64,000 bases of DNA from Phaeosaccion multiseriatum (GCA_965112735.1 OZ218955.1:2728001-2792000); one strand, 5' to 3'. Shown: positions 24,177 through 34,975, counted from the stretch's first letter. Numbers and translations are program-made. Notes: generated by a model from the letters alone, not told the origin.

Positions 24177-25871
24177 ACAGCATCCCAAAGGGCACAACGA
24201 CACGGAGCGTGAGAGGGCGGGGGTGCGGCACGGCGGGTGGTGAGAAGCCGCCAAAGGGAAGCGCACACTGCACTACCAGCCATTAGGCTGTGTGTGCGTG
24301 TGTGTGTGCGTGCGTATGTGCGTGCGTGTGACTCGGTGTCTCGTGTCGTGACGGCCTGGCCTCACCTGCTGGGCATCCCTGGCCGCGAGGAGGTTGTGCT
24401 CTGTCTGCAGGAGCGCTGCTGCGCTGTTGGAAAGGAGCACGGCCAGTGCCTCCTCTCGGGATGACAGCGACGACTCGGAGTCCGCCTCCTGCTCCTTCTG
24501 CTCCTCCTCGGATTTGCCGCTGCCCTGAGCCCGATCCCATGCAAGCTGAGCCAAGAGCAACTCGATGCCCCTCCGATAGGCGGCAGCGGCCTCTGCATGC
24601 TCGCCGCTCTTGAACAAGTGTGTGCCCTCCTGTTTGTCGCGTGAGGGCAAATAGAATAATAAGCAGCGGGACGGGGAAGGAAGAGGGTAGTGAGTTTGCC
24701 TTTTTGGCGGCCGCCGGATTGAGCGAAAGGCAGTCAGTCGGGACGACCGTTCATTCATCCATCCCATCACACGCACCTCCCGCCACATGTTCGCGTCTCG
24801 AGGGGCGGAGTATGCTGCATTTTGCCGGCCTCCGAGCCCTCCCTGGCTCTTGAGTGAGGAGAAGAGCGGAACGGATGCGTTCTCGACGTGGCTCAAGTCA
24901 TGCCTGCTTGCTGCCTCCAGCCACGCTTGTAGTTGCTGCGCGTGAGCGGGGGAGACACCAGGCAGCTCACTCGGGACGAAATTGGGCACGTCGTTGAGGC
25001 GAATTAGGTGGGTGGGGTTGTCCACTCGAAGTATGAAGTTGGTACCGTAGGCGTTGGCCTTGAAGTAGGGCTCCATCAGGAGATACACAGAGTCCAGAGG
25101 AAAGGCGAAGGACACGTCCGTGATAGGCCGGGCCAAGAAAGGCTTCAAAACGTTGTACACGCCAGCCATCTGACAGCAGGACGACACCTCTCCGGGCTGC
25201 AGTAGGTCCTCCACTATGAGTGACGCTCCAATTGATTGCTTGTGAGGCCGGACGACTTGACGGAAGATTATAAATCTCCCGAAGTGGACAGAGTCGCTCT
25301 TTAAGCGCTTAAAGGGCTGGTACCGGAAATCTGTCGTGGTGAGGTCATCGCATAGAGAGCTCAGCCGCACGCCTTCCTTCTGCTGCCCCCCGCGGCTGAT
25401 CCGCCCCAGGTGCTCCAGGCCCGATGCATTGCTGGCAGCTCTATGGTAACCAAAAGCCTTTGGCCCTGCGACAAACCTCTCCTGCGCAGCTGATAGCAAG
25501 TCTTGCCTCGTATTCTCATGGGAGCTAATGAATTGCCAACGAGAGCGTCCCGAAGCCTTCGGCACGCTTCCTGTGCTGCTTTTCATCCTATCCAGCAACA
25601 CTGGAAGCAGCTCACCCTTCATCATTAGGAGGACCTCACGCTCTGTTTCCGGAAGGACGTCGACTTTGCACCCGCCCTTGACGAGTCGGCAGTAGTTCAC
25701 GAGAAACTCCTCGTCACTCATCGTCGTGTCTCCAACTTGTCCCATTTCTGTAAACATTCTCCTTAGCATCCGTATGTCTTCTCCCCCGCCCTCCTCCGGC
25801 AACCTGGGTGCCTCCCCCATGGAAAGCTTGGACAGAAGCCCCACCAGGCCTTCTCTCGAAGGGGCCGCCAT
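21608..25871 (-). CDS. TPR and SET domain protein (SMYD-type lysine methyltransferase-like)
   Basis: Seven exons: 25871-24777, 24629-24366, 24112-23659, 23437-22777, 22629-22502, 22329-21795 and 21725-21608, about 1084 residues. The N-terminal 365 residues contain a block (ASLIVEDLLQPGEVSSCCQM, then FPLDSVYLLMEPYFKAN) like the domain that precedes TPRs in plant and fungal TPR-SET proteins. Exon 2 has a TPR-like helix pair (GTHLFKSGEHAEAAAAYRRG). The SET domain starts with CREGVVASAAIPAGTLI and carries NHSC joined across an intron to VANC, the SAM-binding knot, then GQELTIMYTD. A post-SET motif CSCALC follows, as in SMYD enzymes. No MYND finger is seen, and low-complexity Asn/Lys and acidic insertions split the SET domain. 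The last intron may be retained, which would end the protein at TAA 21793-21791. Substrate unknown. Confidence 0.85.
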
Positions 25872-26205
25872 AGCTCCCTGTTATTTTATGTGCCAGTCTT
25901 TTTTTTTTATAAAAAAGGTCACCCACAGGTCAATAAGCTAGTGATTAGGGGAGTCGGGTCTCGAACGGGAGGCAATTCCCGGAGGTCTGGCAAGCTGAGG
26001 CCCTCATGTCTTGCCCCCACTGCCGACCTTTCGAAGCTGTTCGCCCCCCCCCCCCCATTTATCTCGTTCCTGCTGTCTTTCCAATCAATTAGTCACCCAA
26101 TGCTTTCTCTGAACGCTTCGCAGGCCTTCAGCACTGCCGGGAAGAAGCGACGAGGTCAGACTTTTGGTCGTCTTGCTCATCCGCGTGCCTAGATCGAGGA
26201 GAAAA
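25872..26205. other. upstream region of the TPR-SET gene
   Basis: No gene is seen. A T-run followed by TATAAAAAA at about 25897-25917 lies 26 bp upstream of the TPR-SET ATG and could be an AT-rich promoter element. A poly-C run lies at 26046-26056. Confidence 0.35.
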
Positions 26206-26506
26206 ATGTGCAGCGGCGGAAACGCAGCTGCGCTCTGGAAGGATTCGAAACGGAGGCAGAACGAGTGCTATCGACATGGCGGGGGTCTACTTGTGTAGCA
26301 AAACTGCGAGAAAAGGAGGTTCAAGTCAAGGAGGTTCAGGGGGCAAGGTCAAGCGCTGTCCAGTAGAAGGGTGCCGAAAGCACGTGGTCAAATGACGTGT
26401 GTACATTTACCAAGGAGACCAGGTCAAGCTCTGCCGCGTTGGAGAGTGCGATAAGACGGCGCAAGGAGGGGTGGACGGGATGTGCCACAGACATGCGTGT
26501 ATCAGC
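26206..26506 (+). pseudogene. decayed Cys/His short-repeat protein (WRKY19-like repeats)
   Basis: Three fragments look like the C-x4-C ... C-x2-H repeats common in stramenopile and plant proteins. At 26206 one frame reads MCSGGNAAALWKDS, then NECYRHGGG. In another frame, KRCPVEGCRKHVVK lies at about 26351-26392, is followed by an in-frame TGA (26393-26395), and continues as QVKLCRVGECDKTAQGG and MCHRH. A frame change between the first and second unit plus the stop suggest a broken gene. A short unrecognised intron cannot be excluded. Function of intact relatives is poorly known. Confidence 0.5.
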
Positions 26507-27093
26507 AGAGAGGAGGCTGGGCGCTCAAGCTTCCACCCCCCGCGATGGCCACGAGGAGGAGGAGATGTTCATGGGCAGGAAGTGCAAGGATGCGAGAAGC
26601 GAGGAAGTCGCGCACCGCATCTCGCCCTGCCGCCGTTGCTCCGGGACAGGAAGGGCAAGAGGAGGAGCAGCAACCCAGCCGCCTTCATGCAGCCAGGAGG
26701 AGCAAGGCGCTCCGTGTGGGGGATGAGGTCCAGCAGCTGCTGCTGACCATTGAGGGACGAGAAGTGTCGCGCATGGGCTCTGAGAGGCGGGAGGGCTGCG
26801 CTTTCGGATAGCTTCGAATGCGAAGGGTGCTCTTGAGTTCGGGAGGGCTTGGAGAGGAACAGCGCGACACACACACAACTACGCTCGCTTGGGTGTAGAG
26901 TGAGTGGGATGTGGCACTGTGGGCGCGTGTTTACTACAGGGCGGTGACGATGGACACACACATGCAACAATTTACGCTCCTGCTTCAATTAATGCAATAC
27001 GAAGGACCGTTTGAGGGAAGCAAGAAAAAGTTTGCGCTGCTGCGTGTGGTGTAGCCATCTCCCACCCCACCCCGCCTGATCGCTTGTGCACTC
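26507..27093. other. intergenic, no gene recognised
   Basis: Open frames of about 100 codons run across 26400-26810 on both strands, but none shows a family feature. The stretch lies between the broken Cys/His gene and the 3' end of the prominin-like gene. Confidence 0.4.
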
Positions 27094-30000
27094 TTACCAC
27101 ATCATTTCGCTCTGCTGTGGAACCCGCATGCCACCCTCTTTGCTCTCTTTGCATTCCTCCATCGTTGTCATCTCTACCCCTCCTGCTGCCTCACTTCGAT
27201 GCTCGCCTTCCTCCCCTGCCGCCCAGCCTTGACGGCCTTCCTCCTCCACCGCGTCGCTCTCCTCCCCTTTGAAGCGCCACTCCTCCTCTGCGTACACCCC
27301 AAACAAGATAAAGTTCATCAGCATGAGCGCCAGCAGCGTCCACCCCGCCACCCCCACATCTCTCACTTCGTCATGCATTTGGAAGCATACGTCGCGCGTG
27401 AGGTCTGCGTAGAAGGTCCCCACAAAGCCGCACATGGTGTAGGCCGGGGCGTCGAGGGCACGGTCGTTCACCCTCCACAGCGAAGCGCTCAGATCGGTCA
27501 CAGTGCTCTCCGTCGAGGCCGCGAGGAAGGTCAGTAAGGCACGCGAGTTGTGTCGCTGCTGTGCCACCTCTTCCTGCTCCTCCTCAAACCGACTCAAGTT
27601 GCCATGGAAGAGCACGAGCTCATCCCGGATGGCATCCAACGCCTCGACCTGTGACGCGTTGAGAGCCGATTCCGAGGGCCGAGTCTCGTTTTGGTAGGCC
27701 GAAACCGCCGACAGCGAGGCGTTGAGGCTGAATCCCTCGGCCAGGTCCAGAGCCAGGAAGCGATCGAGTCGCGTGTATGTGTCCCTCGCACCCGATACAC
27801 TTCCCAGGCCATCGGCGAGGGCTCCACCGACACCTCGTAAGATGTCGTCGATGGGGAGGATAAAGGACGTCAGATTGAGGGCCTGCTCCAGCCCCAGGAT
27901 GCCCACTGCTTGCATCGTCGCGTGGCAGGGGTGGGGGGGTCCGCGTGAGTGCGTGGTCGGCCCACGAGGGGGTGAGTAGGAGAAGGCGGAGGGGTGCAGG
28001 AGGGGCATGCACCAGAGGAATGAGGGAGGGTGGCGTGCGTGAGTGCGTGCGTGAGTGCGTGAGTCAGTGAGAGAGGCAAGGGAGCAAGCTGTATAGGTGA
28101 GTAACGCACCGAAGTTGTTGGTGGAGTTGGGGCTTGTGCCGACCGGGCACTCCAAGATGGCGATGATTGACTCTCCGAGGTCGTTGGAGACGACGCCGTT
28201 CAGCGTGTAGGTCTGGGGGTGGGGGCAAGGATGGCAGGGGGTGTGGAGCGAGCTTGATGGATCGGCAGGAGGGGCCAAGGCATCTTGATCAGTTCCAATC
28301 ATGCTAGCGCGAGAACAAGGTTCTCCAATAAAACCCAGTCGCTCACTCACCCACGCACCTGCCCTTGGAAGGTGGCCAGCACGACTTGTTGGTTGACCGC
28401 ACATACGTCGCCAATGACCTTGTAGGCCCCCAGAAATAGGCCCCCCAGGAGCGCGTTGAGCCCCTGGAACGCGAAGAGGTAGGCCATACCGCCGGCCTGG
28501 CAGGAGCAGCGCCAGCACCCCCTGTGGGACCGCGACGGTCGCCCTTCTTTTTCTTTTCGTTCTTCTTGTAGTTGTTGTTGTTCTTCTTCTTCTTCTCCAC
28601 CTTGCTGTTGTTCTTCCTCTTGTCTGATGTCGATGCCGGCCTGCGGTTCCCTCTGCGGCTTCCCGAGACGCCGCTCCTCGCTGCTGCTGGCCCTTCCGCG
28701 GCAGAGAAACACCACCCCACACAGAAAGAGTACGAGGGACGGCAGAAAGACTACCACCCCGGTGACGGCCGCCACGAGGGACCAGTAGTCCTGGCCAGTC
28801 TCGTATCCATCGCGCAGCTCCGTCTCGCGGAAGTGCGTGACCTTGTCGGTGAAGGGCCCCAGATCGTCCTCCACAACGCCGTCCAGAAAGGCCGTGATGC
28901 GCTCCAGCTGGGCATCAATCTCGTCCATGTCGAGCACTTGCCGCACTGCCATCAGCCACAGCTTCAAGCTCAGACTCATCGTCTTTGCGCGGCGTCTTAC
29001 CTTCTTGCTTAAGTGTTCGGCGTCTGCAAAAGATTCGTCAGTGACGTTTAGGGCGGTGGCCATGCCCACTCCTCCTTCTGCTCCTGATGAGTCAGTCACG
29101 TTGGGCAGAGACGCCGCTTCGGCGATGGACGAGATGCGGGCGGCACTGCTGCTCAGACTGCGAGACGTTGTCTTGGCCTGCTTCAGGGTGTCAGCGGTGT
29201 GGCTCAGGTTGCCTGCCGCCCAATCAAGGCTGGCGACCGTATCATCCAAGAAGATCACTATCTCGCCAATTGCAGAGCCGGCAATGTCGCTTAGAGAATA
29301 CACCCACTCCCCAACACTTGCTCCATCGCATGTCCGCTCATGGTGCCCCTCTTGCTTGCTGTTGCTGCTGTTGCCGCGGCCATTGCTGCACAGCATGGAG
29401 TTGACGTTCTGCAATAGTTCGTCCGTACCTCGGTAAGCCTTGGTCTGGGGAGCGCATTGGGCGCGGTTGAGGCGGCACAGTGGGCAGAGAGGGCACACAA
29501 GGGGGGTGACGGTTGTGAGCTGAGCGGGAGAGATGTGTACGCCCCTCATCACACCCTCGACCATCCTCTGAGCGAACTCCAGCCAATAGTAGCGACGAGT
29601 ACAGCCTCACGTCATTCCTTACGATGACTGCGTGCGAAGCGTGGACGTTATAGTATGCCACCGAAGCGGCAGCGAGATATCCCACAAAGAGCAGCACAGA
29701 TGTGCACAGGAAGATGCGTCTCTCTCGAACCGCCACCCGGCGCGCCGACCCAACCTCCTGCTCCTTGTTCGGACTCAGGAGAGCACTCTTAGAGAGCGCT
29801 CGTGAGCGCGATGTTCTCATCTGCTCCGCTGCGGCTAGCGCATTTCCGTCCTTGTACTTCTCTTCCTTCTTCTCTTCCTTTCCCTCCTCCGCTTCACCCT
29901 CCCCGTCCTCCTCCTCCTCCTCTTCCACCTCCTCCGCCTGGCGGCGCTTCCTTCGGTGGTCGCGGCGGTGGAAGAGGAATAGCCCAATGCACATGACCAC

Positions 30001-30168
30001 CCCAATAGCGAGCGCGAGTGCAAGACCTACAAATGCCGTCGCCTTCAGTACGTGCATAGCGTACGGCTTGAAGTCGGAGACCTCGTACTCGGTAATGTCC
30101 ATGACCGGAAAGCACGCATTTGTCCTCGGGACGCCAATCAGGTAAAGTACCCACAGAGCGAATGGAGG
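27094..30168 (-). CDS. prominin-like pentaspan membrane glycoprotein (5' exon not found)
   Basis: Exons 30168-29623, 29567-28359, 28212-28110 and about 27905-27094 give about 890 residues. Five hydrophobic segments are seen: KATAFVGLALALAIGVVMCI; FLCTSVLLFVGYLAAASVAY; YWSLVAAVTGVVVFLPSLVL; AYLFAFQGLNALLGGLFLGA; and GWTLLALMLMNFILFGVYAE. Charged loops (KRR and Glu-rich; Gln/Glu-rich) join 1-2 and 3-4. Loops of about 270 and 235 residues with many N-x-S/T sites (NLS, NVT, NST, NLT, NAS, NET) join 2-3 and 4-5. This is the topology of prominins, which mark membrane protrusions. The frame at the 5' end has no ATG, only GTG at 30180, and an acceptor (tgtacag) precedes 30168, so a first exon is missing. 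The 55-nt intron 29568-29622 is unusually short. A donor-like GTAAGAG overlaps the stop. Confidence 0.65.
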
Positions 30169-30730
30169 CTGTACACCCACGAGGGAAGCAAGTAGGCGAG
30201 GAGAAGAAAGGTGTCACTCATCGAGCCATTACGGGGCGCAATCGGCGAAGCGCAATACCTAATAGTCATTGATACCTTGCGTGCAGTCATCTTCGAATCG
30301 GAGTTGGGTGTGGTACACATGACTCGGAGGACTCGCTGTCACGAGGGAAGCGAGCAGGGCAGAGAAAACCCCGTAGCTACCATCTGTGATTTCTCGCCTC
30401 TGCTTCAACTCTCCCTTTTCCGTTTCTGTACGTGGAGCTGGGAGTGATCCGAGTGTCAAGGCCAGTTCTATACCGAGCAAAATGTATACGGTGTGCACGC
30501 TAGACGATGAAGCCTGTGCTAGCGTCGCCCCGAATGGCGCCTTCTCCCCTCCCCTGCATGAGGATCGGCACGAGGATACCCAGGGGGCGAGTGAGTCGAG
30601 AGAGACGAGTGAGTTGAGGGAGCTGAGGGAACGAGGGTCGTCAGCGACGGAGGGGGAAAGGAAGGTACTACTACCCTTGCTTCATCTGCAACGGGTTCAG
30701 CTAGCTAGGCAATTCACCGCTTGAGTCATA
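30169..30730. other. intergenic unit that is duplicated at 34198-35040
   Basis: No gene is seen. Stretches such as gaatcggagttgggtgtggt and ctcatcgagccattacgggg recur at 34225-34330 with few changes. The part at about 30589-30645 (gagtgagtcgagagagacg) corresponds to the start of the expanded 10-bp array of the second copy. Confidence 0.65.
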
Positions 30731-30731
30731 C

Positions 30732-30856
30732 CTATTGCGCCGCAGCTGTGTCGGTGGCGCCTCCCCCAATGGGCCTGCCAGCCTGCTGCTGTGGTGGCTG
30801 CTCCTGTTGGGGCTGCTCCTCTGTGTATGTCAAGGGCACGGGCTCGAAGGCACCGC
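30732..30856 (-). pseudogene. duplicate of the terminal exon of the small membrane-protein gene (copy 1)
   Basis: On the minus strand an acceptor cctccttcag opens a frame FEPVPLTYTEEQPQQEQPPQ that ends in TAG at 30734-30732. It matches the last exon at 35207-35044 ([20 protein letters not shown]). The matching penultimate exon lies 2.9 kb upstream (ending at 33735) and its 5' part is degenerate, so this copy is probably non-functional. Confidence 0.6.
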
Positions 30857-30979
30857 CTGAAGGAGGACCGCGGACGAGTGAGTCGGACGACATAGGAGAG
30901 GATGGCAGTGAATGGAGGAGAAGGGAAAAATGGAAGGTAGAGGTGGTAAAGAAGAAAGAAGGGGGGTGGCGGCAGCTGT

Positions 30980-33560
30980 GGCACGCGTCTCTTACCCCTT
31001 GCTCCACTTCATGTCCGTCCTTCCTTCCCGCGCTCGCTTCCCCACCCACAGCCGACGAGGGCTCCTACGGATGCACCTACCCCCGCCCCGACGATGAAGG
31101 TGAGCAATCTCAGCAGTCATGGGCAGTCTGCTTTGCCCGTCGACCTCATGTGATCGGCCCGTTTCAGCTCTACTCTCCCCGCTAAGCCTCACGCGTCTCT
31201 TACCCCTTGCTCCACTTCATTTCCGTCCTCTTTTCTCTTGTTCGCTTCCCCACCCACAGCCCACGAGGGCTCCTACGGATGCACCTACCCCCGCCCCGAC
31301 GATGAAGGTGAGCCATCTCAGCAGTCAGGGGCCGTGTGCTGTGCCCGTCGAGCTGGTGTGTACGAGCCGTCTCTTTCCTACACTCTCTACTAAGCCTCGC
31401 TCTCCTGCTACCCCACATGCATTCCCGTGCTCGCTCCTTCACTCACAGCCCACGAGAGCTCCTACAGACGCTCCTACCCCCGCTCCTACGACCAAGCCCG
31501 TCTGGACAGCGGCACCTACGCCCGCCCCCACCATGAAGGTAAGCAATCTCAGCAGTCATGGGCAGTCCGCCGTGCCCGTCGACCTCATGTGATCGGCCCG
31601 TTTGAGCTCTACGCTTCCCGCTAAGCCTCGCGTTTCCCTTACCCCTTGCTCCACTTCATTTCGGTCCTTCCTTCCCGCGCTCACTTCCCCACCCACAGCC
31701 CACGAAAGCTCCTACGGATGCACCTACCCCCGCCCCGACGATGAAGGTAAGCCATCTCAGCAGTCAGGGGCCGTGTGCTGTGCCCGTCGAGCTGGTGTGT
31801 ACGAGCCGTCTCTGTCCTACACTCTCTACTAAGCGTCGCTCTCCTGCTACCCCACATGCATTCCCGTGCTCGCTCCTTCACTCACAGCCCACGAGGGCTC
31901 CTACAGACGCCCCTACCCCCGCTCCTACGACTAAGCCCGTCTGGACAGCGGCACCTACGCCCGCCCCCACCATGAAGGTACGCAATCTCATCAGTCATGG
32001 GCAGTCCGCCGTGCCCGTCGACCTCATGGGGATTGGCCCGTTTGAGCTCTACTCTCCCCGCTAAGCCTCACGCGTCTCTTACCCCTTGCTCCACTTCATT
32101 TCCGTCCTCTTTTCTCTTGTTCGCTTCCCCACCCACAGCCCACGAGGGCTCCTACGGATGCACCTACCCCCGCCCCGACGATGAAGGTGAGCCATCTCAG
32201 CAGTCAGGGGCCGTGTGCTGTGCCCGTCGAGCTGGTGTGTACGAGCCGTCTCTTTCCTACACTCTCTACTAAGCCTCGCTCTCCTGCTACCCCACATGCA
32301 TTCCCGTGCTCGCTCCTTCACTCACAGCCCACGAGAGCTCCTACAGACGCTCCTACCCCCGCTCCTACGACCAAGCCCGTCTGGACAGCGGCACCTACGC
32401 CCGCCCCCACCATGAAGGTAAGCAATCTTAGCAGTCATGGGCAGTCCGCCGTGCCCGTCGACCTCGTGTGATCGGCCCGTTTGAGCTCTACGCTCCCCGC
32501 TAAGCCTAGGCATTAGGCATAGCGGGGAGCGTAGAGCTCAAACGGGCCGATCACATGAGGTCGACGGGCACGGCGGACTGCCCATGACGGCTAAGATTGC
32601 TTACCTTCACGGTGGGGGCGGGCGTAGGTGCGGCTGTCCAGACGGGCTTGGTCGTAGGAGCGGGGGTAGGTGCGTCTGTAGGAGCTCTCGTGGGCTGTGA
32701 GTGAAGGAGCGAGCACGGGAATGCATGTGGGGTAGCAGGAGAGCGAGGCTTAGTAGAGAGTGTAGGAAAGAGACGGCTCGTACACACCAGCTCGACGGGC
32801 ACAGCAGACTGCCCCTGACTGCTGAGATGGCTTACCTTCATCGTCGGGGCGGGGGTAGGTGCATCCGTAGGAGCCCTCGTGGGCTGTGGGTGGGGAAGCG
32901 AGCACGGGAAGGAAGGACGGACATGAAGTGGAGCAAGGGGGACGAGACGCGTGAGCCTCAGCGGGGAGCGTAGAGCTCAAACGGGACGATCACATGAGCT
33001 CAACGGGCAAAGCAGACTGCCCATGATTGCTGAGATTGCTTACCTTCATGGTGGGGGCGGGCGTAGGTGCGGCTGTCCAGACTGGCTTGGTCGTAGGAGC
33101 GGGGGTAGGTGCGTCCGTAGGAGCCCTCGTGGGCTGTGGGTGGGGAAGCGAACAAGAGAAAAGAGGACGGAAATGAAGTGGAGCAAGGGTTAAGAGACGC
33201 GTGCTACGGATGCACCTACCCCCGCCCCGACGATGAAGGTAAGCCATCTCAGCAGTCAGGGGCCGGGTGCTGTGCCCGTCGAGCTGGTGTGTACGAGGCG
33301 TCTCTTTCCTACACTCTCTACTAAGCCTCGCTCTCCTGCTACCCCACATGCATTCCCGTGCTCGCTCCTTCACTCACAGCCCACGAGGGCTCCTACGGAC
33401 GCACCTACCCCCGCTCCTACGACCAAGCCGGTCTGGACAGCGGCACCTACGCCCGCCCCCACCATGAAGGTAAGCAATCTCAGCAGTCATGGGCAGTCCG
33501 CCGTGCCCGTCGACCTCATGTGATCGGCCCGTTCGAGCTCTACGCTCCCCGCTAAGCCTA
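30980..33560 (+). repeat. array of exon-like Pro/Thr units with an inverted segment
   Basis: About twelve units of 200-240 bp are seen. Type A holds an acceptor (cacccacag), exactly 48 nt read in phase 0 as PTRAPTDAPTPAPTMK, and a donor gtgagc or gtaagc; examples are 31052-31099 and 31260-31307. Type B holds 90 nt read as PTRAPTDAPTPAPTTK, PVW and TAAPTPAPTMK, for example 31449-31538. Units on the plus strand fill 30980-32500. The segment 32522-33205 is inverted and holds two B and one A. Plus-strand units resume at 33206, the first cut in its exon. Hybrid units show recombination. Every exon keeps frame, so splicing could add any number of stalk repeats. No host gene on this strand was found, and the array sits in an intron of the opposite-strand duplicate. 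Confidence 0.8.
32280..32755. repeat. large palindrome at the array inversion point
   Basis: The arm ending with gctccccgc at 32500 and the arm starting with gcggggagc at 32522 are reverse complements, separated by a 21-bp spacer. The match runs outward for at least the length of one B unit (about 220 bp per arm) with few differences. Confidence 0.8.
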
Positions 33561-33978
33561 GGAGCAAGAGGCAGAGCGATGACCCAAGAAATTGAGCCAA
33601 AGACATGCAACCATGGCTTCACACTGCCGCAGAAGGCACACTCACCCCCTCGTGCCTACAGCTCTGCGCAGCGGCTTGCTCGAAAGTGCTCCAGCTCAGC
33701 GTCGCCCCCGTGCATGGGCGCTGAGCCTGCTCACCGTGGAAAGGGGCCGCAGAGGCCGGGGGTGCTGCTTGGGTGTACGTGGGGGGGGGGGCACGGTCGA
33801 ATGCCGCCTCGAAGAGGAGGTCAAACGGGTGGCAGGAGGTCGGCCAAGTCCACATGCTGTAGATTCTCCTCAATGCGCTGCTCAAGCTGCTGGATGGACA
33901 GATGAATGGTCGCAGGCGGAGATTCGAATAGATGCTCCATGGACACCAGTCAATCCCGGCGCTCTCCTGAGTCCGAAC
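33561..33978 (-). pseudogene. degenerate 5' exons of the copy-1 membrane-protein duplicate
   Basis: On the minus strand a frame TYTQAAPPASAAPFHG ends at a donor (33735) and matches the exon at 35670-35474. Upstream it is degraded: a poly-C run replaces coding sequence and no membrane segment is kept. A separate open frame from ATG 33940 to TGA 33821 reads 39 residues (IQQLEQRIEENLQHVDLADL) and looks like a fragment of another protein. At 33961-33978 the bases gctctcctgagtccgaac match the prominin gene (29771 region) in the opposite orientation. Confidence 0.5.
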
Positions 33979-34197
33979 GCAGAGGTGGAAGAGGAATAGC
34001 CCAATGCACATGACCACCCCAATAGCGAGCGCGAGTGCAAGGCCTGCAAATGCCGTAGCCTTCAGTACGCGCATAGCGTACGGCTTGAAGTCAGAGACCT
34101 CGTACTCGGTAATGTCCATGACTGGAAAGCACGCATTTGTCCTCGGGACGCCAATCAGGTAGAGTGCCCACAGAACGAATGGAGGCTGTACAGCCAC
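33979..34197 (-). pseudogene. truncated duplicate of the prominin-like 5' exon
   Basis: The frame VPRTNACFPVMDITEYEVSD, KPYAMRVLKATAFAGLALAL and GVVMCIGLFLFH is almost identical to the first 70 residues of the prominin-like gene (30180-29970). It breaks off after FLFH into unrelated sequence at an inverted junction, so only the first membrane segment remains. Confidence 0.8.
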
Positions 34198-34547
34198 GAG
34201 AGAAGCAAGTAGGTGAGGAGAAGAAAGGTGTCACTCATCGAGCCACTACGGGGCGCAATCGGCGAATACACTATTAATTGATTGTTGCATACTGTCATTT
34301 TCGAATCGGAGTTGGGTGTGGTACATATTACTCGGAGGACTCGCAGTCACGAGGGAAGCGAGCCGGGGAAGTCAGACTTCTTTTGGTGATATGACGCCAT
34401 CTGTGACTCGTATAGCTGTTTTTGCCCCCCACGGATGTAGGCCCGAGTGTCCGGCAAGGCCTGTCCCCCACCAAGCGGAAGCTACACCGTGTGAACGGAC
34501 GGAGCACTCTCTCCCCCCTGCATGAGGATCGGCACGAGAATTCACAG

Positions 34548-34975
34548 AGGGCGAGTGAGTCGAGTGAGTCGAGTGAGTCGAGTGAGTCGAGTGAGTGGAG
34601 TGAGTCGAGTGAGTCGAGTGAGTCAAGTGAGTCGAGTGAGTCGAGTGAGTCGAGTGAGTGGAGTGAGTCGAGTGAGTCGAGTGAGTCGAGTGAGTCGAGT
34701 GAGTCGAGTGAGTCGAGTGAGTGGAGTGAGTCGAGTGAGTGGAGTGAGTCGAGTGAGTCGAGTGAGGGAGGGGAGTGAGTCGAGTGAGTCGAGTGAGTCG
34801 AGTGAGTCGAGTGAGTCGAGAGAGTCGAGTGAGTCGAGTGAGTCGAGTGAGTCGAGTGAGTCGAGTGAGCGGAGTGAGTGGAGTGAGTGGAGTGAGTGGA
34901 GTGAGTGGAGTGAGTGGAGTGAGTCGAGTGAGTCGAGTGAGTCGAGTGAGTCGAGTGAGTCGAGTGAGTCGAGCG
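34548..34975 (+). repeat. 10-bp minisatellite (GAGTGAGTCG)n
   Basis: About 40 copies of a 10-bp unit with T/G variants (gagtcgagtg, gagtggagtg) fill 430 bp. Ser/Glu and Ser/Arg/Val open frames result from the repeat. The matching place in the first duplicate (30589-30645) has only a few degenerate units. Confidence 0.9.

Noticed and set aside
25897-25917. T-run followed by TATAAAAAA as a terminator hairpin
   Set aside because: The arms are only homopolymer A/T and the place is upstream of a gene; an AT-rich promoter patch is more likely.
26393-26395. TGA read as selenocysteine
   Set aside because: It lies in a linker and not at a redox site, and the upstream unit is already out of frame, so decay is simpler.
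30980-33560. CRISPR-like array
   Set aside because: Units are 200 bp and more, nearly identical throughout with splice-like borders, and there are no short unique spacers or cas genes.
33821-33940. A 39-residue gene on the minus strand
   Set aside because: The peptide looks coherent, but it sits between rearrangement junctions with no splice or promoter context; kept only as a note in the degenerate duplicate.
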